NCBI GenBank assembly: GCA_009783145.1 | Contig: WRHR01000010.1 | Coordinates: forward strand, 1 to 35,821 | Direction: 5' to 3' | Source of the DNA: Alphaproteobacteria bacterium | Lineage (GTDB): Bacteria; Pseudomonadota; Alphaproteobacteria; Rs-D84 | DNA length: 35,821 nucleotides | Shown here: positions 1 to 8,153 of the stretch, piece after piece | Numbering within the stretch: the first letter of the stretch is position 1 | Layout: each line of letters begins with the position of its first letter | Made by a program: the position numbers and the translations under genes | Notes under the pieces: generated by a model | The model's database searches: none | Seen by the model: only the letters and a program-made list of their open reading frames with translations | Told to the model about the DNA's origin: nothing

Positions 1-33
1 ACGCGGCACTCTCCCAGGCTGAGCTACACTCCG
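1..33 (-). tRNA. tRNA 5' part, probably tRNA-Pro (cut by window edge)
   Basis: Read on the minus strand from 33, the sequence gives a 7-nt acceptor strand CGGAGTG, TA, a D arm (GCTC, 9-nt loop with GG, GAGT) and the 5' strand of the anticodon stem (CCGCG). The window ends just before the anticodon. A C at position 1 is characteristic of bacterial tRNA-Pro, so proline is likely, but the anticodon is not visible. It lies downstream of, and in the same direction as, the large cysteine-rich gene ending at 299. Confidence 0.55.
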
Positions 34-34
34 A

Positions 35-65
35 CTTGTCCGCAGAACCCTAGGCGAAGGCTGGG
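35..65 (-). repeat. 30-bp RPE-like repeat, copy 1 (intergenic)
   Basis: Starts two bases from the 5' end of the tRNA. It matches, with a few mismatches, the repeat found inside rplQ (20720-20749) and, in the opposite orientation, inside the membrane-protein gene at 20035-20064. The shared pattern is CTTGyCCGC followed by a GGCGrAGG block. Here it is intergenic and non-coding. Confidence 0.6.
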
Positions 66-117
66 CAGGCCGCCATTATGCCTTGCCAAACCGCAAATTG
101 CAAGGGCTTTTTAATTT

Positions 118-243
118 TTGTCACTCCTGCGCAGGCAGGAGTGGGCCTATAAACTGTAAGGGCGAAATATATTTCGCCCCTACCAATGGCTCGCTTACGC
201 TCGCACTGCATGGGCCCTATTCCCGCCTACGCGGGAATGACAA
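118..243. repeat. Dispersed inverted repeat with TTGTCAyyCC ends, copy 1
   Basis: The ends are inverted: TTGTCACTCCTGCGCAGGC on the left and GCGGGAATGACAA on the right. Internal small palindromes flank a GGGCGAAATATATTTCGCCC hairpin. The element at 15305-15423 has the same ends and the same internal TGGGCCC motif. Together with copy 1 of the RPE-like repeat it fills the 34-298 intergenic stretch; no gene is seen there. Confidence 0.7.
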
Positions 244-273
244 AAGTTTTTTATAAAAACTTTTATTAAAAAC

Positions 274-294
274 AAAAAACCGCCCAAAGGGCGG
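274..294 (-). terminator. Rho-independent terminator of the cysteine-rich gene at 299-3052
   Basis: On the minus strand a 6-bp GC stem (280-285 with 289-294, loop of 3) directly follows the stop codon at 299-301 and is followed by six T residues. Confidence 0.8.
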
Positions 295-298
295 ATTT

Positions 299-3052
299 TT
301 ACATCTGTATGTCTTCGCAGCGCTGGCCGCCGTCTTCCATTATCTTTGTATCGCAGCTTTCCGTCAGCTTGCGGCCGTTCCGCAGTATGCTCCCGCTGCA
401 ATCGTTCACAATCGTAGTCGTGCAGACCTTGCATATTCTGTCGGCGCGATTGAATACCGACATAATCGATTGCTGCGTTCCGCCGCCCTGCAGCTTAGCT
501 TCATTGGCTTCAGACTTATTGCTGGTGCTAGCCGCTGCCGTATATGTCGATCCGCCTATGCCTACAGTCAAAGCCTGCATCCCGCCACCAATGCCAGCAC
601 CCGAACCTGCACCGGCACCAAGATTTCCTTCGGGGCTTTTCGTTGCACCAGCTCCACCACCAGCACCTCCGCCACCGCCTGCAATCATCTCACTTCCGCC
701 CATAGCAAAAGTAGTGGCATTCATTCCAGCACTTGAAGCACTTCTTGCTCTCGTCCTGTTTCTTTCCATACTGAACGCGCCGCCAAAGTCCACTGTGTTC
801 CTGGATGTCGCGCCGCGCACCAAGTCTCTTGTATCTATGCCTTCGCCAACTATTCTCGCTATAGCGAAAGTTCCCATGCTATCCGACTGCGCCCCGCTGT
901 ATCCCAAATCATTGCCCGGAGATTCCCCTGAAAACGGCAGTCTCTGGCACATGTACTCCGCAACATCCGCCGAAGATTCTTTCGTCGCTTTGGCTATCAA
1001 TTCCGTCAGCTTGGCGTTATAATTATTCGCAACTTTGCGCAACGCGGACTCCGCTATCACCATCTTGGTCTGGTTCAGCAAGTTCGGAAATCTTCCCACC
1101 GTCGTATTCGCGCGGCCGCGGTTTCCGCCCGTTACTTGCGATAAATCCCGACCCTCGACGCAGTATTGTATTTGCGGGTCGCTTGAGATAAGAGAAATCG
1201 CGCGATTGATGCTGCCTTCGATATTATTCAGCTCGGCGCGTATCGCCTCCATCACGCCGGCGCGGTTCGGTATGCTTATTCCGCCGTTGCGTATCTCGAC
1301 CTCTCTCATATAATCTTGGACGTCTATGCGCCCGGGATCCAGCCCGTTCATTCCGTCGCCGACCTTTATATTCCCGATAGAGAACATTCCGGTGACTATA
1401 TGCTGGCTGCCGTTCTTGGTATACGCCAGCGATTGCGTTCCCAAAAATTCGTCGCCAAGATAATTGTCGCATTTCGTCGTGCTGCCGCAGATTTCCAGCA
1501 TCTTCTTTTCAACCAAGTTTTGGCAGTTATCCAACGCCGCGTTGTCCACATTCAGATAAAATCCCATAAGCATGCTGTCGACTCTGTTCCTGTCGAACCT
1601 TCCGTTTTCCTGGCACGCAAGCAGCTTGTCCTGCGGGCAGAGATCATGCAAAAATCTGTAATCCATGCCGATGCACTTGCTGAAATCCTCGCCGCATCTA
1701 TCCGGAGAGGTATAGCATTCTTTCACCGCCGTCGTGCATGCGTCGACGCGCATCGACGCCAGCTTGTCCTTTACGAACTGCCATATCAGCGATTCCTGGG
1801 CGCCAGCGCCGACCTTGGTCATGCGCTCGCACGGCTCCAATTCCACCTTGCAGAATTGGCGCGCCATTTCGGGACGCGCAAGGCATGCGTCCATAGTGTC
1901 GACGCCCTTGCCCGCGATGTCTTCCTTGCACGCTTTCTGTATGCAGTTGGAAATGTTGGACAGGCATGATTGGCGCTGCTTGGACTCCGCGTTCAATTCC
2001 GCAAGGCGCAAGTCGGGGGCTGCTTCGCGCAGAAAGTCCGGCCATACCAAGTCGCGCACCGCCATGCATTGGTTCAAGATTTTTTCGCAGATGAAGCGCT
2101 TGGAATCCAAAATCTCCATCGTGGCGTCAGTGATTTCGTATTTCGAGACATGTTCCGCCTTGCCTTTGCCGCCTTCGTTTTTCTGGTTCTGCATATTCTC
2201 GGACGCTATGGAGGACACGCACTTGGTCCAGTCCGCGCCGCAGGCGTCTTCTTCCTGCATGCATTTTTTGAACTCCACCATGCAAGTGCCGCGGTCAAGC
2301 TTGTTTGCTTCCTCGAAGCTTTCTTTCAGCGCGGTTCGGACTTCTTTCTGAGCCGACGCAAGCTCTTCGTCCGCCATTTTTTGAGATTTCGAAACCGCGT
2401 TTTCAAAAGCCTTGCAGTCCGACTTTATCTGCGTGGAGTACAATTGCGTCAGCATGGTAATGTCTTTTTCGCAACTGTCGGGCATCTGATCCAAACACAT
2501 TTCGCGCGCGGCGCTGTAAAGCGCGCCACCCGTCTTGGATGCGATATTGTCGATTTCTTGCGAAAATATATCGGTAGAGCCGCCGGCATCGTCCCACATA
2601 GACAGCAAATTATTTCGCCGCGCGGAGCGGGAATTGGCCGCCGCTTCGACCGACACCACGTTGCCCTGCGCGTCGTATTGGCGCCCGCCAGTAAAGATAA
2701 TATCAGCCTGCGCGCCGGCCTGGACTTTTTCAACTTCTACGGTCTTCAGCCTGTTTGCTTCGTCCAATTGCTTTTGAATTTTCGCAAGCGAGTCCTCGAA
2801 CTTTTTGTTCTCGTCGCTGCAAAGGCAAGTGCCCCCAGATTCATTGTCCGAGATGCAGAACTGATCCATGCATCCGAAATAAGTATCATAGCATTCGGCC
2901 TGGTACAGCCCGCTGGGCGCGGACTTGGCGCGTACGGTTGTGGCGTTGTTCAGCACGCTGACCGTCTTCGGCTTCGCCGCCACTGCAGCTTCGGCGCTGC
3001 CGATTGCGCCGACAATAAATAACGAACAACAAATCATAAATATTTTTTTCAT
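299..3052 (-). CDS. Large secreted cysteine-rich protein, paralogue 1
   Basis: Predicted 917 residues, family not recognised. Start chosen at the ATG at 3052: it has a GGAGAG Shine-Dalgarno and opens a clear signal peptide (MKKIF, hydrophobic core, cleavage near residue 22). After a short linker comes the signature C54-x6-C61-MDQF-C66-x9-C76-x-C78, identical in spacing to the proteins at 3195-5360 and 10423-13011. Many further cysteines are paired 5-7 residues apart in predicted helices, suggesting a disulphide-stabilised helical exported protein. A Gly/Ala-rich low-complexity stretch (about residues 790-850) precedes a C-terminal segment with CKVC and a terminal CEDIQM. The last matches CEDVNM at the end of its upstream neighbour, so the two are full-length homologues. 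It lies downstream of that paralogue in the same direction, separated by a dispersed repeat. A role at the cell surface or in the periplasm is inference. Confidence 0.85.
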   Translation of the reverse strand: MKKIFMICCSLFIVGAIGSAEAAVAAKPKTVSVLNNATTVRAKSAPSGLYQAECYDTYFGCMDQFCISDNESGGTCLCSDENKKFEDSLAKIQKQLDEANRLKTVEVEKVQAGAQADIIFTGGRQYDAQGNVVSVEAAANSRSARRNNLLSMWDDAGGSTDIFSQEIDNIASKTGGALYSAAREMCLDQMPDSCEKDITMLTQLYSTQIKSDCKAFENAVSKSQKMADEELASAQKEVRTALKESFEEANKLDRGTCMVEFKKCMQEEDACGADWTKCVSSIASENMQNQKNEGGKGKAEHVSKYEITDATMEILDSKRFICEKILNQCMAVRDLVWPDFLREAAPDLRLAELNAESKQRQSCLSNISNCIQKACKEDIAGKGVDTMDACLARPEMARQFCKVELEPCERMTKVGAGAQESLIWQFVKDKLASMRVDACTTAVKECYTSPDRCGEDFSKCIGMDYRFLHDLCPQDKLLACQENGRFDRNRVDSMLMGFYLNVDNAALDNCQNLVEKKMLEICGSTTKCDNYLGDEFLGTQSLAYTKNGSQHIVTGMFSIGNIKVGDGMNGLDPGRIDVQDYMREVEIRNGGISIPNRAGVMEAIRAELNNIEGSINRAISLISSDPQIQYCVEGRDLSQVTGGNRGRANTTVGRFPNLLNQTKMVIAESALRKVANNYNAKLTELIAKATKESSADVAEYMCQRLPFSGESPGNDLGYSGAQSDSMGTFAIARIVGEGIDTRDLVRGATSRNTVDFGGAFSMERNRTRARSASSAGMNATTFAMGGSEMIAGGGGGAGGGAGATKSPEGNLGAGAGSGAGIGGGMQALTVGIGGSTYTAAASTSNKSEANEAKLQGGGTQQSIMSVFNRADRICKVCTTTIVNDCSGSILRNGRKLTESCDTKIMEDGGQRCEDIQM

Positions 3053-3098
3053 TTCTCTCTCCAACACGGGCATCGTCATTCCGTTATATCTTATTTAT

Positions 3099-3181
3099 CT
3101 GGATTGCCGCGTCGTCTTTCGGACTCCTCGCAATGACAATTTATACCGATTTGTCATTGCGAGCGTAGCGAAGCAATCCAG
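3099..3181. repeat. Dispersed palindromic repeat (CTGGATTGC...GCAATCCAG), copy 1
   Basis: Perfectly inverted ends CTGGATTGC and GCAATCCAG enclose inner inverted blocks CTCGCAATGACAA and TTGTCATTGCGAG. It occupies the gap between the two tandem cysteine-rich genes. Other copies lie at 13899-13977, 16228-16336 and 25028-25124, always intergenic. Confidence 0.85.
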
Positions 3182-3194
3182 TAATATAGCCTCT

Positions 3195-5360
3195 CTACAT
3201 ATTTACATCTTCGCATACTTCGACTTCCTGAGGGAACAGCTCGCGCCCGCCGGACGCATATCCCATGGCAACGCCGCCCGCAGCGCCAACTACGCCGCCA
3301 GCCAACGCGCCCCATCCGCCCAGCATGGTTCCCGCGCCAACGCCGCCGGCAAGTCCCCCGCCCATGCCTTTCAGCGCGCTGGTCCATTCGCCTTCGCCGC
3401 CGACTTCGGTAATAACTTGGACGCGGCATACATGGCAGTTGCTAAGCGACGGCTCGAAGCTGCTGGTCTTTATAAAGGTGAAATTATTCCTCGCCACTAT
3501 ATCCGCGATTTCACTCTTGTTCTTTCCTTTCAGCGATATAGGCTGAATATTGGGCCGAGTTTCCGGCTTGTACAATTCTTCCTCGCACTTTTTGCGCTTG
3601 GTTTCCAAGTCCGCGTTGCGGACAAGTTCTATCTGTTTCGATTCAAGCTCTCGCAACGCTCTGTTCTCCGCGCTGATTTCGGCAAGCATTCTGGTGCTTT
3701 GGAAAATCGAGTCGCCCATGCTGGCGCGTCCCGCCGGCTTTTTCGCATCCGCGCATGCACCGATTGTCGATTCCTTACGCAGAGTTTCAAATAGCTTCGC
3801 AACCTCGGCACGCGCGTTTTCGCGGACCTTGTTGCGCAATGTCAACAGAGCGGCCGCATCCTTGGGCGACTCGGTCAAAGTCGCGATATTCTCATCCAGC
3901 GGCAGGCATGCCATATCCGTCCCGCATATGCGCCCCAGCTGCTCGGTGAAATAGTTCGCGCACCCGGTCAGCATCTGATAGTCGATCTGCATTATCGCCG
4001 CGTTCGAGATAGTGCTGAAAGTTTTGGAATCCTGGCTTTTGCATGACGGGAACATGGACTGCGGGCACATGCTCATAATATGCGCGGTGGTCTGACCCAA
4101 GCACTCGGGCTTCGTGAAATCTTCGCCGCACTTGCTTTGCAGGCACTTGTCTATGTCGTTCTGGCAGAATTGTATCGACAGGAAAGCCAGCTTGTCGTTC
4201 ATAGAAGCCCTGATTCCGGGAATTATAGTATCGCATTCGTTGATAATCGGACATATTCCGGCTGCGACATTGACATTGGTCAAGCAGGTGGAATCCGTGG
4301 CCTTAGAGCATCCGTCTTCCAAGCACATCTGGATTTTCGCCATGCAGTTCTGCCGTTTGAATTTGTCGGCGTACTTCGCAGCTTCGGCCAAAATCATTTC
4401 CGATTCCGCCTTCCAGTCATCCAGAACGTATTTCTTCGAGGCCATGCACTGGTCAAGAATATTTTCGCAAGCGCTTGCGCGGCGCTGCAATAACGAGGGG
4501 TCCAGGCAGTTCTCGAAGTTCGCGCCGCATCCGCCCTTGTCGGCGATGCAGGAACGATAAGCCAACAGGCATTCTCCGCGGTTGTACTTGTTCGTGGTAT
4601 CCAGCATTTCAAGACGCGCGGTGCGCACTGCCTTTTCTGCGATGGCCTTGTTCTGCTCGGCCGCGCGCTTTTGTCCGTCCAGGAAAGTGCTGAACGCTTT
4701 GCAGTCCGCGGTGATCATGCGCGAGTAAAGCGTTTCCTCCATATTCGCGTCCTTGCCGCAAGCCTCCAATCTTTCCGCGCAGCCCTGCATCGCCATAGAG
4801 TGCAGATAGTCGCCGATTTCGTTGTCCTCGTCCAGTCCGCCCCCCGACTCGGTGCCGCTGTTAAGCCAAGCCATCAGGTCGATGCGGCTGCGGCTTGCCT
4901 TTTCGCTTGTGCCGAAAATCAGCAGGGCTTTGGCGCCCAGTTTTTCCTTTTCAACGCCTTCGCCGAATAACTTCTCGGCCTCGGCCTGAATATCGTTTAT
5001 CGCTTTGATTTTTGGTTTGGAGTTTTCGATCGTATTGCTGCAAGCGCAACGCCCGCCTTCGGATTCATCCAACAGGCAGAACTGATCCATGCAATCGCGG
5101 AATTCTTCGCGGCATGTGGCGCTGTTTTGGGGCACAGGCGCGGCCGGCTCGGCGACGGCTGGCACGACCGCCGGCGTTGTCGCGGTCGATGCGGGCGTGG
5201 CCACCACGGTTGCGGAACCTGCGGGCTTAGGCACGCCCGAGGCCATATTCGGCGCGCGCGCCGCGGCCATGGAAACTCTGGCCGCGCTGGCGGCCCTTTC
5301 GGCGCCGACCGCAGGCAAGGCAAAAATTACAGCGAACGCAAATGCGAAAAGTTTTCTCAT
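3195..5360 (-). CDS. Large secreted cysteine-rich protein, paralogue 2
   Basis: Predicted 721 residues, family not recognised. The ATG at 5360 has an AGGAG site and a good promoter upstream, and begins a signal peptide with likely cleavage after AVGA (residue 20). An Ala/Pro/Val/Thr-rich linker (about 21-80) leads to C83-x6-C90-MDQF-C95-x9-C105-x-C107, the same signature as the proteins at 299-3052 and 10423-13011. Paired cysteines continue through about residue 480 (for example CENILDQC, CGANFENC). Lys/Glu-rich helices follow, then CHVC and a Gly/Ala-rich zipper-like hydrophobic stretch near the C-terminus (about 665-705) that could insert in or pack against a membrane. The protein ends CEDVNM. 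First gene of a tandem pair with 299-3052. Function unknown; a structural or surface role is inference. Confidence 0.85.
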   Translation of the reverse strand: MRKLFAFAFAVIFALPAVGAERAASAARVSMAAARAPNMASGVPKPAGSATVVATPASTATTPAVVPAVAEPAAPVPQNSATCREEFRDCMDQFCLLDESEGGRCACSNTIENSKPKIKAINDIQAEAEKLFGEGVEKEKLGAKALLIFGTSEKASRSRIDLMAWLNSGTESGGGLDEDNEIGDYLHSMAMQGCAERLEACGKDANMEETLYSRMITADCKAFSTFLDGQKRAAEQNKAIAEKAVRTARLEMLDTTNKYNRGECLLAYRSCIADKGGCGANFENCLDPSLLQRRASACENILDQCMASKKYVLDDWKAESEMILAEAAKYADKFKRQNCMAKIQMCLEDGCSKATDSTCLTNVNVAAGICPIINECDTIIPGIRASMNDKLAFLSIQFCQNDIDKCLQSKCGEDFTKPECLGQTTAHIMSMCPQSMFPSCKSQDSKTFSTISNAAIMQIDYQMLTGCANYFTEQLGRICGTDMACLPLDENIATLTESPKDAAALLTLRNKVRENARAEVAKLFETLRKESTIGACADAKKPAGRASMGDSIFQSTRMLAEISAENRALRELESKQIELVRNADLETKRKKCEEELYKPETRPNIQPISLKGKNKSEIADIVARNNFTFIKTSSFEPSLSNCHVCRVQVITEVGGEGEWTSALKGMGGGLAGGVGAGTMLGGWGALAGGVVGAAGGVAMGYASGGRELFPQEVEVCEDVNM

Positions 5361-5384
5361 CCCCTATCACTCCTATATGATTAT

Positions 5385-5413
5385 ATTTTATCAGAGAAGC
5401 GCTGTGTAAACAA
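5385..5413 (-). promoter_or_regulatory. Sigma70-type promoter of the cysteine-rich gene at 3195-5360
   Basis: Minus strand: -35 TTGTTT (5408-5413), 17-bp spacer, -10 TAAAAT (5385-5390), about 25 bases upstream of the start codon. The AGGAG ribosome site lies between them. Confidence 0.6.
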
Positions 5414-5415
5414 CG

Positions 5416-5445
5416 AAAAAATCGTCGCACAGGCGACGATTTTTT
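5416..5445. terminator. Terminator downstream of secG
   Basis: Perfect 8-bp stem (5420-5427 with 5434-5441, loop of 6) flanked by A-run and T-run, so it can work in both directions. On the minus strand it follows the secG-distal hairpin element and ends secG transcription before the next gene's promoter. Confidence 0.75.
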
Positions 5446-5536
5446 CAATGACCAATGACTAATTACTAATGACCAATCAATAAGTATTCGCCGACCAATT
5501 AGTCATTAATCATTGGTCATTTGTCATTAGTCATTT
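5446..5536. repeat. Heptamer-arm hairpin element H1 (AATGACC/AATGACT units), at secG stop
   Basis: Left arm (5446-5477) is built of degenerate 7-bp units AATGACC, AATGACT, AATTACT. The right arm (5494-5536) is its imperfect reverse complement, with a 16-nt core. The right arm contains the secG stop codon and encodes the last residues of SecG. Confidence 0.8.
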
Positions 5537-5826
5537 GGTACAGCCGCAGGCTGTGCCAGCTCCTGCTGCAGTTCGCTGACCGCGGGACGGTTGGCGGACT
5601 TGGACGAGACCACTGCCAACGCTCCGCATAAAATAAAGAAAATCACCGCCAGAATCGTCGTGGTCTTGGTCAGGAAGTTTCCGGCAGACGCCCCCGTCAG
5701 CGCGCCTCCGAACATGGACGCCGCAGAGCTGCCCGACATTCCGGAGCCCTCGGACTTTTGCAGCAGAATCACGCCGATCATCATAACGGCGACGATAACA
5801 AGCATAACCAGCAAAATAGAAAACAT
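5527..5826 (-). CDS. secG: SecG, preprotein translocase subunit
   Basis: 99 residues. SecG is the small accessory subunit of the SecYEG channel in the inner membrane. Two hydrophobic helices (about residues 2-22 and 52-73) flank the conserved loop with LLQKSEGSG, SSAASMFGG and the FLTKTT motif just before helix 2, as in alphaproteobacterial SecG. Start at the ATG at 5826, preceded by AAGGA and a good promoter; an upstream in-frame extension would add a non-homologous stretch. The C-terminal tail after about residue 76 is polar. Its final residues (PND) are encoded by the arm of a heptamer hairpin element, so the 3' end has probably been altered by that element. Confidence 0.93.
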   Translation of the reverse strand: MFSILLVMLVIVAVMMIGVILLQKSEGSGMSGSSAASMFGGALTGASAGNFLTKTTTILAVIFFILCGALAVVSSKSANRPAVSELQQELAQPAAVPND

Positions 5827-5850
5827 TAGAAATCCTTTATTTTTCGCCGG

Positions 5851-5879
5851 AATATACTCGCAAATATCAAAATATGCAA
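5851..5879 (-). promoter_or_regulatory. secG promoter
   Basis: Minus strand: -35 TTGCAT (5874-5879), 17-bp spacer, -10 TATATT (5851-5856). The start codon is about 25 bases downstream, with AAGGA between. Confidence 0.65.
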
Positions 5880-5891
5880 GGTTTTTTTTCA

Positions 5892-5946
5892 AATTTACGA
5901 TTTACGAATTACGATTTGCCGGGAGTAAAATCGTAAATCGTAAATC
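5892..5946. repeat. Heptamer-arm hairpin element H2 (ATTTACG units)
   Basis: Left arm of ATTTACG/AATTACG-type units, a short core with GGGAGTAAAA, and a reverse-complement right arm. The core and arms recur at 21277-21345 behind rpoA, making this a repeated family. It lies between the divergent promoters of secG and the ibrA-like gene. Confidence 0.8.
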
Positions 5947-5949
5947 TAT

Positions 5950-5978
5950 TTGAAATAATTCCCAATTTTTATTATTAT
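5950..5978 (+). promoter_or_regulatory. Promoter of the ibrA/ibrB-like pair
   Basis: -35 TTGAAA (5950-5955), 17-bp spacer, -10 TATTAT (5973-5978). The transcript would have a leader of roughly 20 nt before the GTG at 6004. Confidence 0.6.
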
Positions 5979-6003
5979 ACACCGAAATATCAGTGCCTAA
6001 TTC

Positions 6004-7305
6004 GTGCCCTCGAAAAAATATCTTGACCAAAACGTCTATGAGGCGGCAGCCGAGCGGATGGACCACATCTTCAGAAATTTCGAAAAAGTCTACGTCTCGT
6101 TCAGCGGAGGCAAGGACAGCGGAGTCTTGCTGAACCTGATCATAGACTATATGCGCCGGCATAAAATCAAAAAGAAAGTCGGCGTTCTGTTCATAGATCT
6201 CGAAGGGCAATACAAGCTGACCATAGATTATATCATATCGATTCTGACGCAAAACGCGGACTTGTTCGAAGTCTTTTGGTGCTGCCTGCCGCTGAACCTG
6301 CGCAACGCCGTCAGCGTGTTCCAGCCGTTCTGGACGCCGTGGGAGCCCGCTCAGAAAGACAAGTGGATTCGTCCCCTGCCCGATTTTCCAGGCGTAATAA
6401 CCATACATAACAATCCGTTCCCGTTCTTCAGAAAGCATATGGAATTCGAAGATTTCATCCGCGACTTCGGCGTATGGTACGCCCGCGACGCAAAAACCGC
6501 ATGTCTCGTCGGAATCCGCAGCGACGAGTCCTTGAACCGATTCCGCACCATCGCGCTGAAAGAAAAAGGCATGCTCAGCAACCTGAACTGGACGACGAAG
6601 ATGACGGGCGCGGCGCAGCTTTACAACTGCTATCCGATTTACGACTGGACGACGGGAGATATCTGGGTTGCCAACGCCAAATTCGGCTGGCCGTACAACC
6701 GGCTTTACGACATGTTCTACAAGGCGGGCGTGCCGCTGTCCAAGCAGCGCATCTGCCAGCCGTACGGAGACGACCAGCGCATAGGGCTGAACCTGTTCAG
6801 GGTAATCGAGCCCGAAACCTGGGCGCATGTGGTAAATCGCGTGTCCGGCGCGAACTTTGGCAATATATATTCGGGCAACAGCATCTTGGGATACCGCAAT
6901 GTGAAGCTGCCCGAAGGACACACTTGGCGCAGCTATACGAAAATGCTGCTGGCGACATTGCCCGGCGAGACGGCGGCAAATTATCGCGAGAGGTTTATAA
7001 AATTCGTCCGCTATTGGAACCGCACCGGATGCGCGGTTAGTGGCGGAACCTGGCTCCCGCCCGAGGCGTCCGTATCAAAGAATTTTTCTTCGCGCGGCAC
7101 ACGCGGAAAGCCCCTGGTGGTATATCGCGGAATTCCGGATTCCATCCCCGCGCGGCTGGAAGCCAAGAAAGTCGCGCCCACCTGGCGGCGCATGGCGATT
7201 TGCATTCTGAAAAACGACCAGCTATGCAAAAGCTTGTCATTCACGCAAACCAAAAGACAGCGCGAAAGAATGAAAACGCTGTTGGAAAAATACGGCAAGT
7301 TATAA
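6004..7305 (+). CDS. PAPS-reductase family protein, IbrA/YbdN-like
   Basis: 433 residues. Belongs to the adenine-nucleotide alpha-hydrolase (PP-loop) superfamily, phosphoadenosine phosphosulfate reductase-like branch. Visible features are the PP-loop SGGKDSG (34-40), DLEGQY (65-70), the conserved GIRSDES (170-176) and YPIYDWTTGDIW (210-221). The C-terminal half fits the extension seen in E. coli YbdN/IbrA. The GTG at 6004 is chosen because the N-terminus KKYLDQNVYEAA matches the family; no clear Shine-Dalgarno is visible. Directly followed by an IbrB/YbdM-like gene, the known partner arrangement. IbrA/IbrB were described as activators of immunoglobulin-binding protein expression in E. coli; the biochemical activity is not established. 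True assimilatory reductase function is unlikely without other cys genes nearby. The last codons lie inside the arm of a perfect 32-bp inverted repeat. Confidence 0.85.
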   Translation: MPSKKYLDQNVYEAAAERMDHIFRNFEKVYVSFSGGKDSGVLLNLIIDYMRRHKIKKKVGVLFIDLEGQYKLTIDYIISILTQNADLFEVFWCCLPLNLRNAVSVFQPFWTPWEPAQKDKWIRPLPDFPGVITIHNNPFPFFRKHMEFEDFIRDFGVWYARDAKTACLVGIRSDESLNRFRTIALKEKGMLSNLNWTTKMTGAAQLYNCYPIYDWTTGDIWVANAKFGWPYNRLYDMFYKAGVPLSKQRICQPYGDDQRIGLNLFRVIEPETWAHVVNRVSGANFGNIYSGNSILGYRNVKLPEGHTWRSYTKMLLATLPGETAANYRERFIKFVRYWNRTGCAVSGGTWLPPEASVSKNFSSRGTRGKPLVVYRGIPDSIPARLEAKKVAPTWRRMAICILKNDQLCKSLSFTQTKRQRERMKTLLEKYGKL

Positions 7306-7379
7306 AGGATAAGTTATAAGTTATAAACTTTGCAGTTGCGCCGAACTTTTATAACTTATAACTTATCCTTTATAACTTG
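7296..7379. repeat. Heptamer-arm hairpin element H3 (TTATAAG units), perfect 32-bp arms
   Basis: Left arm 7296-7327 and right arm 7348-7379 are exact reverse complements over 32 bp, with a 20-nt loop. The arms contain repeated TTATAAG units. The ibrA-like stop codon (TAA at 7303-7305) is inside the left arm, and the ibrB-like ribosome site starts just after the right arm. Confidence 0.9.
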
Positions 7380-7396
7380 TTAAAGGACACTATCAA

Positions 7397-7921
7397 ATGA
7401 AAGAGAAAACACAAAAATACAATAGTCCTGTGTACAACATAAAAAGCGTGCCTGTGGAAAAGCTGCGCGCGAACGAGTACAACCCGAATCGGGTCGCGCC
7501 GCCGGAAATGAAGCTGCTGTACGATTCCATAAAGGAAGACGGATATACCATGCCGATCGTGGTTTACTATCACGAAAAAGACGATATGTACGAAATCGTG
7601 GACGGGTTCCATCGGTACTCGATAATGCTGCAATACCCGGATATTTACGAGCGCGAGGGCGGACTGCTGCCTTGCAGCGTCATAGAAAAGCCGATAAGCG
7701 AGCGCATGGCGTCGACCATCCGGCACAACCGCGCGCGCGGCACGCACAACGTGGACTTGATGAGCAACATAGTGGCCGAGCTTGCGGACATGGGAAAAAC
7801 GGACAGATGGATAGCGCAGCATCTGGGCATGACCGAAGACGAGATTTTAAGGCTGAAGCAAATCACAGGGCTGGCCGCATTGTTCGAAGGCGAAGAATTC
7901 TCGCAAAGCTGGACGGTTTAG
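7397..7921 (+). CDS. ParB-like nuclease-fold protein, IbrB/YbdM-like
   Basis: 174 residues. N-terminal ParB/sulfiredoxin-like domain (about 12-110): VEKLRANEYNPN at 20-31, then VDGFHRY (68-74), the counterpart of the ParB G-x-x-R box, and IRHNRARGTHNVDL (108-121), the conserved segment of the YbdM/IbrB group. A C-terminal helix-turn-helix-like segment follows (about 136-158, WIAQHLGMTEDEILRL). ATG at 7397 with AAAGGA upstream. Follows the PAPS-reductase-like gene across a strong hairpin and is presumably cotranscribed. The pair is known from E. coli (ybdN-ybdM, ibrA-ibrB) and from mobile DNA. A nucleotide-dependent regulatory role is inference. Confidence 0.85.
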   Translation: MKEKTQKYNSPVYNIKSVPVEKLRANEYNPNRVAPPEMKLLYDSIKEDGYTMPIVVYYHEKDDMYEIVDGFHRYSIMLQYPDIYEREGGLLPCSVIEKPISERMASTIRHNRARGTHNVDLMSNIVAELADMGKTDRWIAQHLGMTEDEILRLKQITGLAALFEGEEFSQSWTV

Positions 7922-7923
7922 GT

Positions 7924-8042
7924 GTTCCCCTCCTGTGGAGGGGTGGACGTGAGCGAAGCGAGCGGACGGGGTGGTTTGTTTAATTCCGTATAGTACAAGA
8001 ACCACCCCGGCGCTTCGCGCCACCCCTCCACAGGAGGGGAAC
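7924..8042. repeat. Dispersed inverted element with GTTCCCCTCC ends, copy 1
   Basis: Ends GTTCCCCTCC and GGAGGGGAAC are perfectly inverted. Inner inverted blocks follow (GAGGGGTGG/CCACCCCTC, GGGGTGGTT/AACCACCCC). Starts two bases after the ibrB-like stop. A second copy lies at 20473-20602, also just after a stop codon. Confidence 0.85.
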
Positions 8043-8102
8043 CGATGCACGAGATTTTTATTTTTTATAACTTTTTATTCCATAAAAAATTGTAAAAGGT
8101 TA

Positions 8103-8131
8103 TTGACAAATCGAACGATTAGTGATATAAA
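8103..8131 (+). promoter_or_regulatory. Strong promoter of the gene at 8154, with spacer palindrome
   Basis: -35 TTGACA (8103-8108), exactly 17-bp spacer, -10 TATAAA (8126-8131). The spacer begins with the interrupted palindrome AATCG-AA-CGATT (8109-8120), a possible operator. Confidence 0.75.
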
Positions 8132-8153
8132 TCTTATAGACAAGGGGTTTATA

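Noticed and set aside
1970-3022. Plus-strand open frame of 350 codons
   Set aside because: Antisense to the cysteine-rich gene at 299-3052; low-complexity translation without a recognisable fold or start signal.
6004-7305. DndC phosphorothioation protein
   Set aside because: The PP-loop family is shared, but the partner is IbrB/YbdM-like and no other dnd genes are nearby.
7971-8153. N-terminal extension of the protein at 8154
   Set aside because: It runs through a repeat element and the gene's own -35/-10 boxes; the ATG at 8154 has a ribosome site.
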